Below the pieces are notes generated by a model. It had not been told where the DNA came from, did not search any database, and worked only from the letters and a program-made list of their open reading frames with translations. 64,000 bases of DNA, from NCBI RefSeq assembly GCF_003344865.1, contig NZ_CP031165.1, positions 5,585,910 to 5,649,909 of the forward strand, given 5' to 3'. Shown here in pieces: positions 8,140 through 17,108 of the stretch. Made by a program: the position numbers and the translations under genes. Positions within the stretch are counted from its first letter, which is position 1. Each line of letters starts with the position of its first letter. Source of the DNA: Euzebya pacifica (GTDB lineage: Bacteria; Actinomycetota; Nitriliruptoria; Euzebyales; Euzebyaceae).

Positions 8140-11100
8140 GTGAGCACCGAGTCGACCCTGCACGTCCCCACCAACCCCGTCCGGATCGTGACCGCCGGGT
8201 CGCTGTTCGACGGACACGACGCCGCCATCAACATCATGCGGCGCCTGCTGCAGTCACAGGGGGCCGAGGTCATCCACCTCGGGCACGACCGCTCCGTCGC
8301 CGAGGTCGTCACCGCCGCCATCCAGGAGGACGCCCAGGGTGTGGCGGTCAGCTCCTACCAGGGCGGCCACGTGGAGTACTTCACCTACCTGCGCGAGCTG
8401 CTCGACGAGAAGGGCGCCGGCCACGTCCGCGTCTACGGCGGTGGCGGCGGGACGATCGTGCCGGCCGAGATCGAGCTGCTGCACTCCCGTGGGATCGACC
8501 GCATCTTCTCCCCGGGTGACGGCCAAGAGCTGGGGTTGCCGGGGATGATCAACCAGATCATCCGCACCTGCGACGTGTCCCTCTCCGATGGCGACGAACC
8601 GAGCGCCGACGCGGTGCAGACCGGCGACGAGACCGCCATCGGCCGGCTGATCACCCGCCTGCAGGACGGACAGGTCCCTGCATGGCTGGGCGAAGCCGCC
8701 GCGGCCCGGACGGTGCCGGTCCTTGGTATCACCGGCACGGGCGGCGCCGGCAAGTCCTCGCTGACCGACGAGCTGGTCCGTCGCATCCGGCGGGACCACG
8801 AGGACAAGCTGCGGGTGGCCGTCCTGGCGATCGACCCCTCCCGTCGTCGCGGCGGCGGTGCGCTGCTGGGTGACCGCATCCGCATGAACACCGTCGAGCC
8901 GGGCCTGGTGTTCTTCCGCTCGCTGGCGACCCGCACGCCGGGTGCGGAGGTGCCCGACAACCTCGACGCGGTCATCGACGCCTGCAAGGCCGGCGGCTTC
9001 GACCTGGTCATCGTCGAGACCCCCGGCATCGGGCAGGGCAACGCCGCCATCACCGACCACGTCGACGTGTCGATGTACGTGATGACGCCCGAGTTCGGTG
9101 CGGCCAGCCAGCTGGAGAAGATCGACATGCTCGACTTCGCCGACCTGGTGGCGATCAACAAGTTCGAGCGGCGCGGGGCCGAGGACGCCATGCGTGACGT
9201 CGCCCGGCAGATGGTCCGCAACCGCCAGGCGTTCGGCACGCCGTGGGAGGAGATGCCGGTCTTCGGCACCTCCGCCGCCCGCTTCGACGACGACGGCGTC
9301 ACCGCGCTGTACCAGGAGCTGAAGGCGCTGCTGACCCCGAAGGGGCTGCCCGAGGGCGGCGGGGCGCTGCCACGCGTGGACGTCCGCCACTCCTCCCACC
9401 TGTCGGTCATCGTGCCGGGCGAACGCGAGCGCTACCTGGCCGACATCGCCGCCACGGTGCGGGAATACCACGCAACCACCGAAGAGCAGGCCCAGCTGGC
9501 GGGCAAGCTGCAGGCCGCCCAGCGAACCAGCCGGATGCTCGAGGCCGGCGAGGCCGCAGAGGCCGTGGACAACCTCGTCGATGACCTCGAGGGGCAGCTG
9601 GATCCCGAGGTCCACGCGCTGCTGGACTCGTGGACGCAGACCGTCGAGGACTACTCCGGCGAGGAGATCACCTTCTCCGTCCGTGGCAAGCAGATCAGCG
9701 CCCCCGCCACCCGCGAGACCCTCTCGGGCTCCAGGGTCCGCCGGGTCGCCCTGCCCCGCACGACGGAGAAGGCCGAACAGGTCCGGTTCCTGCGCCGCGA
9801 GAACCTGCCGGGCCACTTCCCCTACACCGCCGGCGTGTTCCCGCTGAAGCGCGACGGCGAGGCCCCGGCCCGCATGTTCGCCGGTGAGGGCGACCCGTTC
9901 CGCACCAACCGTCGCTTCCACCTGCTCGCCGAGGGCCAGCCGGCCACCCGCCTGTCCACGGCGTTCGACTCCGTCACCCTCTACGGCCGTGACCCCGACG
10001 AACGTCCCGACATCTACGGCAAGGTCGGCACCTCCGGTGTGTCGATCGCGACGCTGGACGACATGAAGGAGCTCTACAAGGGCTTCGACCTGTGCGACCC
10101 CACCACGTCGGTGTCGATGACGATCAACGGGCCGGCCCCGACGATCCTGGCGTTCTTCCTCAACACCGCACTGGACCAGCAGGTCGACCGGTTCGTGGAG
10201 AAGGAGGGCCGCCAGCCCACGGAGGAGGAGATGGTGGGCATCCGCGCCCACACCTTCTCCAGCGTCCGCGGGACGGTCCAGGCCGACATCCTCAAGGAGG
10301 ACCAGGGCCAGAACACCTGCATCTTCTCCACCGAGTTCAGCCTGCGCTGCATGGCCGACATCCAGGAGTGGTTCATCGACCACGACGTCCGCAACTTCTA
10401 CTCGGTGTCGATCAGCGGGTACCACATCGCCGAGGCGGGGGCGAACCCCATCAGCCAGCTGGCGTTCACGCTGTCCAACGGCTTCACCTACGTCGAGTCC
10501 TACCTGGCCCGCGGCATGGACATCGACGACTTCGCGCCCAACCTGTCGTTCTTCTTCTCCAACGGCATGGACGCGGAGTACACGGTGCTCGGCCGTGTTG
10601 CCCGCCGGATCTGGGCCGTGGCGATGAAGGAGCGCTACGGCGCCAACGACCGGTCGCAGAAGCTGAAGTACCACGTGCAGACCTCGGGCCGGTCGCTGCA
10701 TGCCCAGGAGATGCACTTCAACGACATCCGCACGACGCTGCAGGCGCTGTGCGCGATCTACGACAACACCAACTCGCTGCACACCAACGCCTACGACGAG
10801 GCGATCACGACCCCCACGACGGAGTCGGTGCGCCGGGCGCTGGCCATCCAGATGATCATCGACCAGGAGTGGGGCCTGGCGAAGAACGAGAACCCGCTGC
10901 AGGGCTCCTACATCGTCGACGAGCTGACCGACCTGGTCGAGGAGGCCGTGCTCAAGGAGTTCGAGGCCATCTCCAACCGTGGCGGCGTGCTGGGCGCGAT
11001 GGAGACCGGCTACCAGCGCGGCAAGATCCAGGACGAGTCGATGAAGTACGAGCACCGCAAGCACGACGGCTCGTTGCCCATCATCGGCGTCAACACCTTC

Positions 11101-11370
11101 CTGCCGCCCAAGGGCGAGGAGGAGGACCTGCCGGAGGTCGAGCTCGCCCGAGCGACGGAGGAGGAGAAGTCCTCGCAGCTGCGTCGCGTGCAGGAATGGA
11201 CGACCAAGCACCGGTCGGAGGCCGACGCGGCGCTGGCCCGCCTGCAGGAGGTCGCCACGACCGACGGCAACACCTTCGATGCGCTGATGGACGCGGCACG
11301 GGTGTGCTCGCTCGGCCAGATCACCGAGGCGTTCTTCGAGGTCGGCGGCCAGTACCGGCGCAACGTCTAG
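8140..11370 (+). CDS. icmF: Fused B12-dependent acyl-CoA mutase IcmF
   Basis: 1076 residues, the usual IcmF length. Order: N-terminal cobalamin-binding domain (FDGHDAAINIMRRLL with the B12-ligand His; GGGG loop), a MeaB-like G-protein chaperone domain with P-loop GTGGAGKSS near residue 203, and the C-terminal mutase barrel. FPYTAGVFPLKR near 560 and NPISQLAFTL near 770 match IcmF rather than methylmalonyl-CoA mutase. IcmF interconverts isobutyryl-CoA and butyryl-CoA and related branched acyl-CoAs, with the G domain loading and protecting the cofactor. The GTG start is chosen because GGAG sits 5 nt upstream and the protein begins in the family register. A MarR regulator follows after 11 bp. 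Confidence 0.95.
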   Translation: MSTESTLHVPTNPVRIVTAGSLFDGHDAAINIMRRLLQSQGAEVIHLGHDRSVAEVVTAAIQEDAQGVAVSSYQGGHVEYFTYLRELLDEKGAGHVRVYGGGGGTIVPAEIELLHSRGIDRIFSPGDGQELGLPGMINQIIRTCDVSLSDGDEPSADAVQTGDETAIGRLITRLQDGQVPAWLGEAAAARTVPVLGITGTGGAGKSSLTDELVRRIRRDHEDKLRVAVLAIDPSRRRGGGALLGDRIRMNTVEPGLVFFRSLATRTPGAEVPDNLDAVIDACKAGGFDLVIVETPGIGQGNAAITDHVDVSMYVMTPEFGAASQLEKIDMLDFADLVAINKFERRGAEDAMRDVARQMVRNRQAFGTPWEEMPVFGTSAARFDDDGVTALYQELKALLTPKGLPEGGGALPRVDVRHSSHLSVIVPGERERYLADIAATVREYHATTEEQAQLAGKLQAAQRTSRMLEAGEAAEAVDNLVDDLEGQLDPEVHALLDSWTQTVEDYSGEEITFSVRGKQISAPATRETLSGSRVRRVALPRTTEKAEQVRFLRRENLPGHFPYTAGVFPLKRDGEAPARMFAGEGDPFRTNRRFHLLAEGQPATRLSTAFDSVTLYGRDPDERPDIYGKVGTSGVSIATLDDMKELYKGFDLCDPTTSVSMTINGPAPTILAFFLNTALDQQVDRFVEKEGRQPTEEEMVGIRAHTFSSVRGTVQADILKEDQGQNTCIFSTEFSLRCMADIQEWFIDHDVRNFYSVSISGYHIAEAGANPISQLAFTLSNGFTYVESYLARGMDIDDFAPNLSFFFSNGMDAEYTVLGRVARRIWAVAMKERYGANDRSQKLKYHVQTSGRSLHAQEMHFNDIRTTLQALCAIYDNTNSLHTNAYDEAITTPTTESVRRALAIQMIIDQEWGLAKNENPLQGSYIVDELTDLVEEAVLKEFEAISNRGGVLGAMETGYQRGKIQDESMKYEHRKHDGSLPIIGVNTFLPPKGEEEDLPEVELARATEEEKSSQLRRVQEWTTKHRSEADAALARLQEVATTDGNTFDALMDAARVCSLGQITEAFFEVGGQYRRNV

Positions 11371-11381
11371 GCCGGCACGTC

Positions 11382-11858
11382 GTGGACCCCGACTTCGACC
11401 CGATCGCAGAGGCGCACCGCCGCTGGGTCGAGCACGGCTGGACCGACGCCGCCGACGGCATGGCGCTGGTCACCTCGATCACCCGGGTCCAGGCGATCTT
11501 CCAGCAGAGGATCGACGGGCTGCTGAAGCCCTTCGACCTGACGTTCGCGCGCTACGAGATCCTGCAGCTGCTGTCGTTCAGCCGGACCGGATCGTTGCCG
11601 ATGGGCGCGATCGGTCGGCGGCTGCAGGTCCACCCGACGTCGGTGACCTCCGCCATCGACCGGCTGGAACGCCAGGGCTTCGTCGTCCGTGAGGACCATC
11701 CCACCGACCGCCGGGCCAAGCTGGCCACGCTGACCGAGGAGGGACGGGCCGTCGTCAAGCAGGCGACGGCGGTCCTCAACGAGGAGGTGTTCAGCGACCC
11801 CGGCGTCGACGCCGACGCGGTGTCGTCGCTGGTCACCCTGCTCGGCGACATCCGCTGA
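11382..11858 (+). CDS. MarR family transcriptional regulator
   Basis: 158 residues, GTG start 11 bp after the icmF stop, so very likely co-transcribed. Winged-helix pattern: FARYEILQLLSFS, GAIGRRLQVHPTSVTSAIDRLERQGFV (recognition helix), then DRRAKLATLTEEGRAVV as the wing. MarR proteins commonly sense small aromatic or acyl-CoA ligands; control of icmF or of branched-chain acyl metabolism is a guess from position. No strong SD is visible, which fits translational coupling. Confidence 0.9.
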   Translation: MDPDFDPIAEAHRRWVEHGWTDAADGMALVTSITRVQAIFQQRIDGLLKPFDLTFARYEILQLLSFSRTGSLPMGAIGRRLQVHPTSVTSAIDRLERQGFVVREDHPTDRRAKLATLTEEGRAVVKQATAVLNEEVFSDPGVDADAVSSLVTLLGDIR

Positions 11859-11895
11859 GGTTCCGACTGGTCAGCGGCGGGGCAGACCTTGTCGC

Positions 11896-11997
11896 ATGTT
11901 CGTCTTCTTCTCCAACCGCCTCGGCTGCACCGGATCCATCCTCGTCTCCATCGTCGCGTCGGTCGTGCTGATCCTGCTGCTCCGGTCCTGCAGCTGA
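11896..11997 (+). CDS. 33-residue single-span membrane microprotein
   Basis: An ATG-initiated ORF of 33 residues with the shape FFSNRLGCTGS followed by one hydrophobic helix (ILVSIVASVVLILLL) and a short RSCS tail. Almost every third codon position is G or C (only GGA differs), as in the real genes here, and the polar N-terminus/hydrophobic C-terminus resembles small actinobacterial membrane proteins. No clear SD or -10 is seen. Function unknown. It sits 37 bp after the MarR gene on the same strand. Confidence 0.5.
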   Translation: MFVFFSNRLGCTGSILVSIVASVVLILLLRSCS

Positions 11998-12030
11998 GGC
12001 CGGGGCCGACCCTCGCCCCAGCCGCCTCCC

Positions 12031-12036
12031 TACACT
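12031..12036 (+). promoter_or_regulatory. Candidate -10 TACACT before Uma2-type gene
   Basis: TACACT in the gap between the microprotein and the Uma2-type gene would give a leader of about 35-55 nt. No convincing -35 accompanies it. Confidence 0.3.
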
Positions 12037-12075
12037 TGTCCACAGTCGCTGGACGGTTCGCCGCCAGCGGGGCCC

Positions 12076-12675
12076 GTGATCCGGGACACTGACGAGGTGA
12101 CCACGTTGCTCGACCCCATCACCACCCTCCCGCCGGAGTTCCGCCCCCTGCGGGTGGAGGAGTACCACCGGCTGATCGACACCGGGGTCTTCGATGGCAC
12201 GCATGTCGAGCTGGTCGGAGGAGTCCTCGTCGAGATGAGCCCCCAGGGTGACGAACACATGGGGTTGATCCCCTTCATGACCCATCTGCTGGTGCGGCTG
12301 GTCGGGGAGGACTACGTCGTCAGCCCCCAGTGTCCGGTCATCGCCGACGAGATCTCCGAGCCGGAGCCGGACTTCGCGATCCTGTCCAGGCGCGACACAC
12401 GGGTGACCGGCAAGCCGCACGACGCGCTGCTGGTCATCGAGATCGCCAACAGCTCGCTGCGCTTCGACCTGGGCGAGAAGGCACGCCGGTACGCGGGGGC
12501 GGGCTACCCCGAGTACTGGGTCATCGACGTGAAGGCCCGGTCGATCCACGTGCACCGTGACCCCCACCCGGACGGGACGTGGGGGTCACTGGAGGAGGTG
12601 TCCTCGGGCAGGGTCCAGGCGGTCGCCGTGCCGCCGGTCGTCATCGACGTGCAGGACCTGCTGACGTTCGGCTGA
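12076..12675 (+). CDS. Uma2 family (DUF820) putative restriction-fold nuclease
   Basis: 199 residues. Matches the Uma2/DUF820 PD-(D/E)XK pattern: VEEYHRLIDTGVFDG...VELVGGVLVEM at the N-terminus, then EPEPDFAIL and LLVIEIANSSLRFDLGEKARRYAGAGYPEYWVID, where the D...E-I-A...K spacing is the nuclease-like core. Family role is unsettled; many genomes carry many copies. Two GTG starts are possible, 12076 and 12097; neither has a decisive SD. The gene abuts the convergent channel gene without a spare base (stop 12673-12675, opposite stop 12676-12678). Confidence 0.85.
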   Translation: MIRDTDEVTTLLDPITTLPPEFRPLRVEEYHRLIDTGVFDGTHVELVGGVLVEMSPQGDEHMGLIPFMTHLLVRLVGEDYVVSPQCPVIADEISEPEPDFAILSRRDTRVTGKPHDALLVIEIANSSLRFDLGEKARRYAGAGYPEYWVIDVKARSIHVHRDPHPDGTWGSLEEVSSGRVQAVAVPPVVIDVQDLLTFG

Positions 12676-13566
12676 TCAGTCCTCGTCGGGGCGGATCCGG
12701 CGGCGGTAGTCCGACCCCTTGATCGTCATCGCCGTCCGGCGACGACGTTCGATGTGCGGACGACCGACCTGCACGAGCCGCAGGAGCGTGACCAGTCCGA
12801 GCCCACCGAGCATGTTGCCCAGCACCGCGTAGGACGACAGCTGCAGCCAGTCCCAGTACCCGTAGCCGGTCCCGCCGACCTGCAGGGCCGCGAACATCTT
12901 GATGGAGATGACCACGACGTGGTTCATGTGGGTCGAGCCGAGGATGAAGCCGAAGGCGATCACCGACACGAGCCTGCCGCCCTCGGTCTCGGCGTTGCGG
13001 ACCATCCAGGTCATCAGCGTGATCGCCGCCCCGGCCAGGACGGCCAGCATGAACGACTCAAGCGACAGCGCGCGCCCCATGATCGCCTCGCCCCGCTCCA
13101 TCGCGATGGGGTGAAGGTCGGGGTAGGCGATCATCACCATGGCGGCGATCAACCAGCCGCCCGCGAGGTTGGTGGTGTAGGTGCCGGCCCACAGGCGGCC
13201 GAGCTGACGGATGCTGGCCTTGCGGGTGATCACCGTGGTCACGGGGACCAGGAAGTTCTCGGTGAACAGCTCCGAGCGGCCCAGGTGGATGGCGATGAAG
13301 CCGATGGTGAAGGCGAGCCCGCCGAGCACCGGCGAGCCGGTCTCGTGCTCCACGAACAGCAGAGCCAGCACGCCGAAGCCGACGTCCAGCCCGGCCATGA
13401 ACCCGGTCGCCAGCAGGTTGCCGATCGGCCGGTTCAGCCGTCCAGCGCCCTCCTCGACGCTGCGGTCGAAGCTGGCGTTGAGCTCGCCGGACTCCTCGGC
13501 ATGCAGTCGCTCACCCCGCGGAGGGGTGACGTCCTCCTCAACGGTCAGGTCAGGAGCGGCGGCCAT
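12676..13566 (-). CDS. Formate/nitrite transporter (FNT) family channel
   Basis: 296 residues with six hydrophobic segments in the FNT arrangement: NRPIGNLLATGFMAGLDVG, FTIGFIAIHLGRSELFTEN (the family's LFT-N-like loop), LWAGTYTTNLAGGW, and SVIAFGFILGSTHMNHVVV. FNT proteins pass formate, nitrite or hydrosulfide anions. An acidic N-terminal tail of about 50 residues and a basic C-terminal tail (RRRR, RRRIR) are cytoplasmic extensions. ATG at 13566 is preferred over an in-frame TTG four codons upstream because GGA lies about 7 nt before it. No linked nitrite reductase or formate lyase gene is visible, so the substrate is open. Confidence 0.88.
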   Translation of the reverse strand: MAAAPDLTVEEDVTPPRGERLHAEESGELNASFDRSVEEGAGRLNRPIGNLLATGFMAGLDVGFGVLALLFVEHETGSPVLGGLAFTIGFIAIHLGRSELFTENFLVPVTTVITRKASIRQLGRLWAGTYTTNLAGGWLIAAMVMIAYPDLHPIAMERGEAIMGRALSLESFMLAVLAGAAITLMTWMVRNAETEGGRLVSVIAFGFILGSTHMNHVVVISIKMFAALQVGGTGYGYWDWLQLSSYAVLGNMLGGLGLVTLLRLVQVGRPHIERRRRTAMTIKGSDYRRRIRPDED

Positions 13567-13757
13567 GTCATCGTCCAATCAGGTCGGGCTCCGCCGGGGA
13601 GGGCGGAGTCTGTCCCGAGGAGTTCCCCGATTCGGCCAGCTCAATCCCTGTCCACCGGGACGGGCCCCTCCACGTGTGGCCATCGGCGCGATCGGGGCCC
13701 ATCCCACCCCACCGTGGTCACCGGCACGATCCGGGGAGTGGGGTGGCTGGAGACGGA

Positions 13758-14594
13758 TCAGACGGCGATCAGCACCGTCGCGCCGAGGGCCAGGGCGACC
13801 CCGGCCTGCTGGCTGCGGCCGAGCCGTTCGCGGAGGACCAGCCAGGCCAGCAGCACGACGCCGACCGGGTACAGGCCCGTGACCACGGACGTGAGGACCA
13901 GCAACCCCTGGCGAGTGGCGAGGAGGAACAGGACGTTGGCGGTCATGTCGAGCAGGCCCGACGTGGTGGCCATGCCGGCCACCCGTCCCCGGGGCCACGC
14001 CGGCCGGCGGGCGGCGATGACGGCACCGAGCAGGACGAGGCCGACGATGCGGGCGGCGACCAGCGGCCACAGCCCCGAGTCGTCCGGGGCCTGGTCCAGC
14101 GCCACGAAGAACACCCCGAACAGCGCGCCGGCGAAGGCGGCGACCAGCAGGCCACGACGCTGTGCGGCGGTCTCGGGCGTCAGCGACCCGCCCGTGCGCG
14201 ACACGAGGACGGTCCCGGCGATCCCGACGGCGATGCCCACGACGGCCAGCTGGTCGGGCCGCTCGCCCAGCCCCAACCCGAAGGTCACCGGCACGGCCGC
14301 CCCGACGAGGGACGCCATCGGGGCGGCGGCACCCATCTGTCCCATCCCGAGCGCCCGGAAGTACGCGACCAGCCCACCGGCGCCGGCCAGTCCGGCCACC
14401 CCACCCCAGATCATCGCCGGGGTGCTCAGCGAGCCGGGCAGGACCAGCATGGCCGCCGCGACCAGCACGAGGCCGACCGCCTGGCTGACCGCCGCGACGG
14501 GCACGGCCTCCCCCCGTCGCGTGGCCAGGCCGCCGAGGAAGTCCGCGGCGCCGAACGTGACGGCCGATCCCAGCGACAGCAGCAACGCGGTCAT
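13758..14594 (-). CDS. EamA/DMT superfamily exporter
   Basis: 278 residues with about ten membrane helices in two EamA repeats: the first begins LLLSLGSAVTFGAADFLGGLA, the second near LVAAFAGALFGVFFVAL and ends YPVGVVLLAWLVLRERLG, the usual RE-(R/K) end signature. DMT exporters move amino acids or other metabolites. A good SD (AGGAGG, 8 nt before ATG). It is transcribed divergently from an XRE-cupin regulator, the common arrangement in which the regulator controls the exporter. Confidence 0.87.
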   Translation of the reverse strand: MTALLLSLGSAVTFGAADFLGGLATRRGEAVPVAAVSQAVGLVLVAAAMLVLPGSLSTPAMIWGGVAGLAGAGGLVAYFRALGMGQMGAAAPMASLVGAAVPVTFGLGLGERPDQLAVVGIAVGIAGTVLVSRTGGSLTPETAAQRRGLLVAAFAGALFGVFFVALDQAPDDSGLWPLVAARIVGLVLLGAVIAARRPAWPRGRVAGMATTSGLLDMTANVLFLLATRQGLLVLTSVVTGLYPVGVVLLAWLVLRERLGRSQQAGVALALGATVLIAV

Positions 14595-14613
14595 TTCGCT
14601 ATCCTCCTCGTCC

Positions 14614-14688
14614 AGTTGGTTGGTCCGCCACGGTAGCCATATCCGCGTCGCAGATCAACCGACCAACCTGTCAGTACAGTCGACTGAC
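14614..14688. promoter_or_regulatory. Divergent operator region between EamA exporter and XRE-cupin gene
   Basis: Two sets of dyads lie in the 107-bp gap: GGTTGGTC (14618-14625) against GACCAACC (14661-14668), and GTCAGT (14670-14675) against ACTGAC (14683-14688). TACAGT at 14675-14680 could be the -10 of the regulator gene. The dyads are the natural binding candidates for the regulator encoded at 14702. Confidence 0.4.
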
Positions 14689-14701
14689 CGAGGAGGGTCG
14701 G

Positions 14702-15313
14702 GTGGACATCGAGGAGCTCGCCGATGTGATCGGTGCCAACGTGCTGCGGTTCCGCCAGGCCCTCGGCTGGTCGCAGGACACGCTGGCCCAGTCCTGCGGG
14801 CTGTCCAAGGGCACGATCGTGGCGATCGAGCAGCAGCGCTCCAACCCGTCGGTGGCGACGCTGTGCGCGTTGTCGGAGTCACTCGGCATCGGCCTGCACA
14901 CCCTGCTGGAGCGGCCGATGGGTCCGCTCGTCAAGCATCGCCGGGTGGAGGAGGCCGTCGACCTGTGGGCCACCCCGGCGGGCAGCCGGGCCTCGCTGCT
15001 CATCGGCACCGACCCGCCGGGCGGTGTCGAGCTGTGGGACTGGGAGCTCGCACCCGGCGACACCTTCGACGGTGACGCGCACCCGCGTGGCACGACCGAG
15101 ACCGTCCGAGTGCACAGCGGAGCGCTGACGGTGACGGTCGGGACCCGGTCCATCGACGTCCGCAGCGACGAGGTGGTCGTGTTCGAGGCCCACGAACCCC
15201 ACAGCTACGCCAACGCCGTCGACGACCCGACCCGCTTCTCGATGTGGATCGTCGTGGGCAACGAAGGGGACATGCCGCCACCCTTTCGTGACGTCGGCGC
15301 GAGCTCGTCCTGA
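14702..15313 (+). CDS. XRE family regulator with C-terminal cupin sensor
   Basis: 203 residues. Helix-turn-helix at the N-terminus (LRFRQALGWSQDTLAQSCGLSKGTIVAIEQQRSNPSV, residues 15-52 approximately) and a cupin barrel from about 110 (WDWELAPGDTF...TVRVHSGALTVTVG...VVFEAHEPHSY). Regulators of this build sense small molecules through the cupin. The GTG start has a strong AGGAGGG 4-5 nt upstream. Expected to control itself and the divergent EamA exporter. Confidence 0.9.
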   Translation: MDIEELADVIGANVLRFRQALGWSQDTLAQSCGLSKGTIVAIEQQRSNPSVATLCALSESLGIGLHTLLERPMGPLVKHRRVEEAVDLWATPAGSRASLLIGTDPPGGVELWDWELAPGDTFDGDAHPRGTTETVRVHSGALTVTVGTRSIDVRSDEVVVFEAHEPHSYANAVDDPTRFSMWIVVGNEGDMPPPFRDVGASSS

Positions 15314-15334
15314 CCCCCCGCCACCCGATCGCCG

Positions 15335-16549
15335 TCACTCCAGGACGGTGTGGACCTCGATCTGGCCGTGGAGGGTCTTGTGGACGGGGCACTTGTCGGC
15401 GACGCGCAGCAGGTCGGCCCGCTGGTCGTCGGTCAGGTCTCCCTCCAGCACGAGGGTCTTGTCGAACTTCTCGATGCGGCCGGACTCGTGGTCGCACTCG
15501 CTGCAGTCCTTGGCGTGGACCCGGTTGTGGGTCACCGTCGCCCGCGCGGACCGCAGCGGATACCCCTTGCGGTCGGCGTAGATCCGCAGCGTCAGGGTGG
15601 TGCACGACGCAAGCGCGCCCGCCAGCAGGTCGTAGGGAGTGGGGCCCGTCTCGTGCCCGCCGGCCTCCTCGGGTTCGTCGACCCGCAGGAGGTACCCCCG
15701 GGTGGTGACGTCGGTCTCGAGGCTGTCCCGCGTGATCGACGTCGCGCCGGCCTCGTCGTAGGTGGTGCTGCCGGCAACCTGCGGGGACGGCAGGTAGCGC
15801 TCGGCCCAGGCGGCGATGACGCCGGCGGCGTAGTGGGCGTCGCGGGGGTCGCTGAGCAGGTGGTCGGCGTGGTCCAGCGACACGAAGCTCTTCGGGTGCT
15901 TGGCGGCGTCGTGGATGATCCGTGCGTTGTCGATGCCGACGGTCTGGTCCAGCGGGGAGTGCATCACCAGCAGGGCCTTGCCGAGCGTGGGCAGGGTGTC
16001 GACCAGGCGGTGGGTGCGGAGGTCCTCCACGAAGGACCGGCCGATCGTGAAGGGCCGGCCACCGATTGAGATCTCGGCGTGTCCCTCGCGGTCGATCTCC
16101 TCCAGGCCGGCGGTCAGCAGGTGTTCGACATGGCCGGGGTCGGCGGGTGCGCCGATCGTCGCGACGGCCGCCACCGACTCGATGCGTGGGGCGGCGGCCA
16201 GGACCGCCGCTCCGCCCAGGGAGTGGCCGACGAGCAGCGATGTCGGGGCGACGGTCTCGCCCAGGTACTGCGCGGCCGCGACGAGGTCCTCGACGTCGGC
16301 GGAGAAGCTGGACCCGGACAGCTCGCCACCGCTGCGTCCGAGGCCCGTGAAGTCGAACGCCAGGACGGCGAACCCCTCACGGGTCAGGGCCTGCGCGATC
16401 TCCTTCTCCACCTTCAGGTCCTTGGAGCAGGTGAAGCAGTGGGCGAACACCGCCGCCCCTCGGACGGCCCGACCCTGCGGGACGTCGAGGCGCGCGGACA
16501 GCTCGTGCCCTCTGGGGCTCGTGAACGTGCAGCGGGACGTCGTGATCAC
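15335..16549 (-). CDS. Bifunctional alpha/beta-hydrolase / OsmC family protein
   Basis: 404 residues. Residues 1-250 are an alpha/beta hydrolase (HCFTCSKDLKVE, GHSLGG nucleophile elbow, MHSPLDQTV acid, DHADHLL His). Residues 265-404 are an OsmC/Ohr domain with the two redox Cys in ASCTTLTL and KCPVHKTL, the peroxidase signature. The fusion is a known conserved family; the peroxidase half would reduce organic hydroperoxides. The GTG at 16549 was chosen for its GAGGAG 6-7 nt upstream and because the protein then has the family's length. The next gene upstream is divergent. Confidence 0.92.
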   Translation of the reverse strand: MITTSRCTFTSPRGHELSARLDVPQGRAVRGAAVFAHCFTCSKDLKVEKEIAQALTREGFAVLAFDFTGLGRSGGELSGSSFSADVEDLVAAAQYLGETVAPTSLLVGHSLGGAAVLAAAPRIESVAAVATIGAPADPGHVEHLLTAGLEEIDREGHAEISIGGRPFTIGRSFVEDLRTHRLVDTLPTLGKALLVMHSPLDQTVGIDNARIIHDAAKHPKSFVSLDHADHLLSDPRDAHYAAGVIAAWAERYLPSPQVAGSTTYDEAGATSITRDSLETDVTTRGYLLRVDEPEEAGGHETGPTPYDLLAGALASCTTLTLRIYADRKGYPLRSARATVTHNRVHAKDCSECDHESGRIEKFDKTLVLEGDLTDDQRADLLRVADKCPVHKTLHGQIEVHTVLE

Positions 16550-16640
16550 CGTGGCTCCTCCTCTGGTGGTGGCGGGCACACCCTGCCACGCCCCGGTGCC
16601 AACCGAGTCGGCGACCCGCCGATTCCCGAGCCGGCGCGGG

Positions 16641-16646
16641 TATCGT
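16641..16646 (+). promoter_or_regulatory. -10 element TATCGT of a leaderless promoter
   Basis: TATCGT ends 6 nt before the ATG at 16653, the same geometry as at 4057. Confidence 0.45.
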
Positions 16647-16652
16647 GCGGCC

Positions 16653-17108
16653 ATGCGCATCACCGTCGACGCCCTGCTCATCGACACACCCGACCCCGAC
16701 GCCCTCGCGATGTTCTGGGAGGACCTGCTCGGGTGGGTCCGGACCTTCGAGGACGAAGGCGAGGTCATGATCGCCCCACGGGACGGCCAGGGGTTCCCGC
16801 TGCTGTTCGTCGAGGTCGACGACGCGAAGGCCGGCAAGAACCGGCTGCACTTCGACCTGCGCCCCGATGACCAGGCCGCGGCGATCGCCAAGGCCATCGA
16901 CCTGGGGGCGACGCGAGTGGACATCGGCCAGCACGAGGACCCCCATGTCACGTGGGAGGTCCTGGCCGATCCCGACGGCAACGAGTTCTGCATCCTCTCG
17001 GACGGCACTCCCGACGCCGACCCGGACCTGATCGCCGAGGCCAGGGCCAAGCTCGATGCCGCGCACACCCACGGCCACGAGGCCGACCCCGATCACGACC
17101 ATGGATGA
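16653..17108 (+). CDS. VOC family (glyoxalase-like) protein
   Basis: 151 residues. A glyoxalase/bleomycin-resistance fold: DALLIDTPDPDALAMFWEDLLGW at the start, RLHFDLRPDDQ in the middle and VLADPDGNEFCIL at the end. The C-terminal tail is His-rich (AHTHGHEADPDHDHG), which suggests metal binding but may be incidental. Its last 8 nt overlap the start of the aldolase-Nudix gene, so the two are translationally coupled. Substrate not predictable. Confidence 0.88.
   Translation: MRITVDALLIDTPDPDALAMFWEDLLGWVRTFEDEGEVMIAPRDGQGFPLLFVEVDDAKAGKNRLHFDLRPDDQAAAIAKAIDLGATRVDIGQHEDPHVTWEVLADPDGNEFCILSDGTPDADPDLIAEARAKLDAAHTHGHEADPDHDHG

Noticed and set aside
8254-11211. 985-codon minus-strand frame opposite icmF
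   Set aside because: Antisense of a clear IcmF gene; composition is repetitive and lacks motifs.
10092-11381. Upstream extension of the MarR frame into the mutase gene
   Set aside because: The part before GTG 11382 is out-of-frame icmF; the MarR fold is complete from 11382.
12000-12025. Hairpin GGGGC-GCCCC after the microprotein as terminator
   Set aside because: Short stem, no T-run, ordinary for this base composition.
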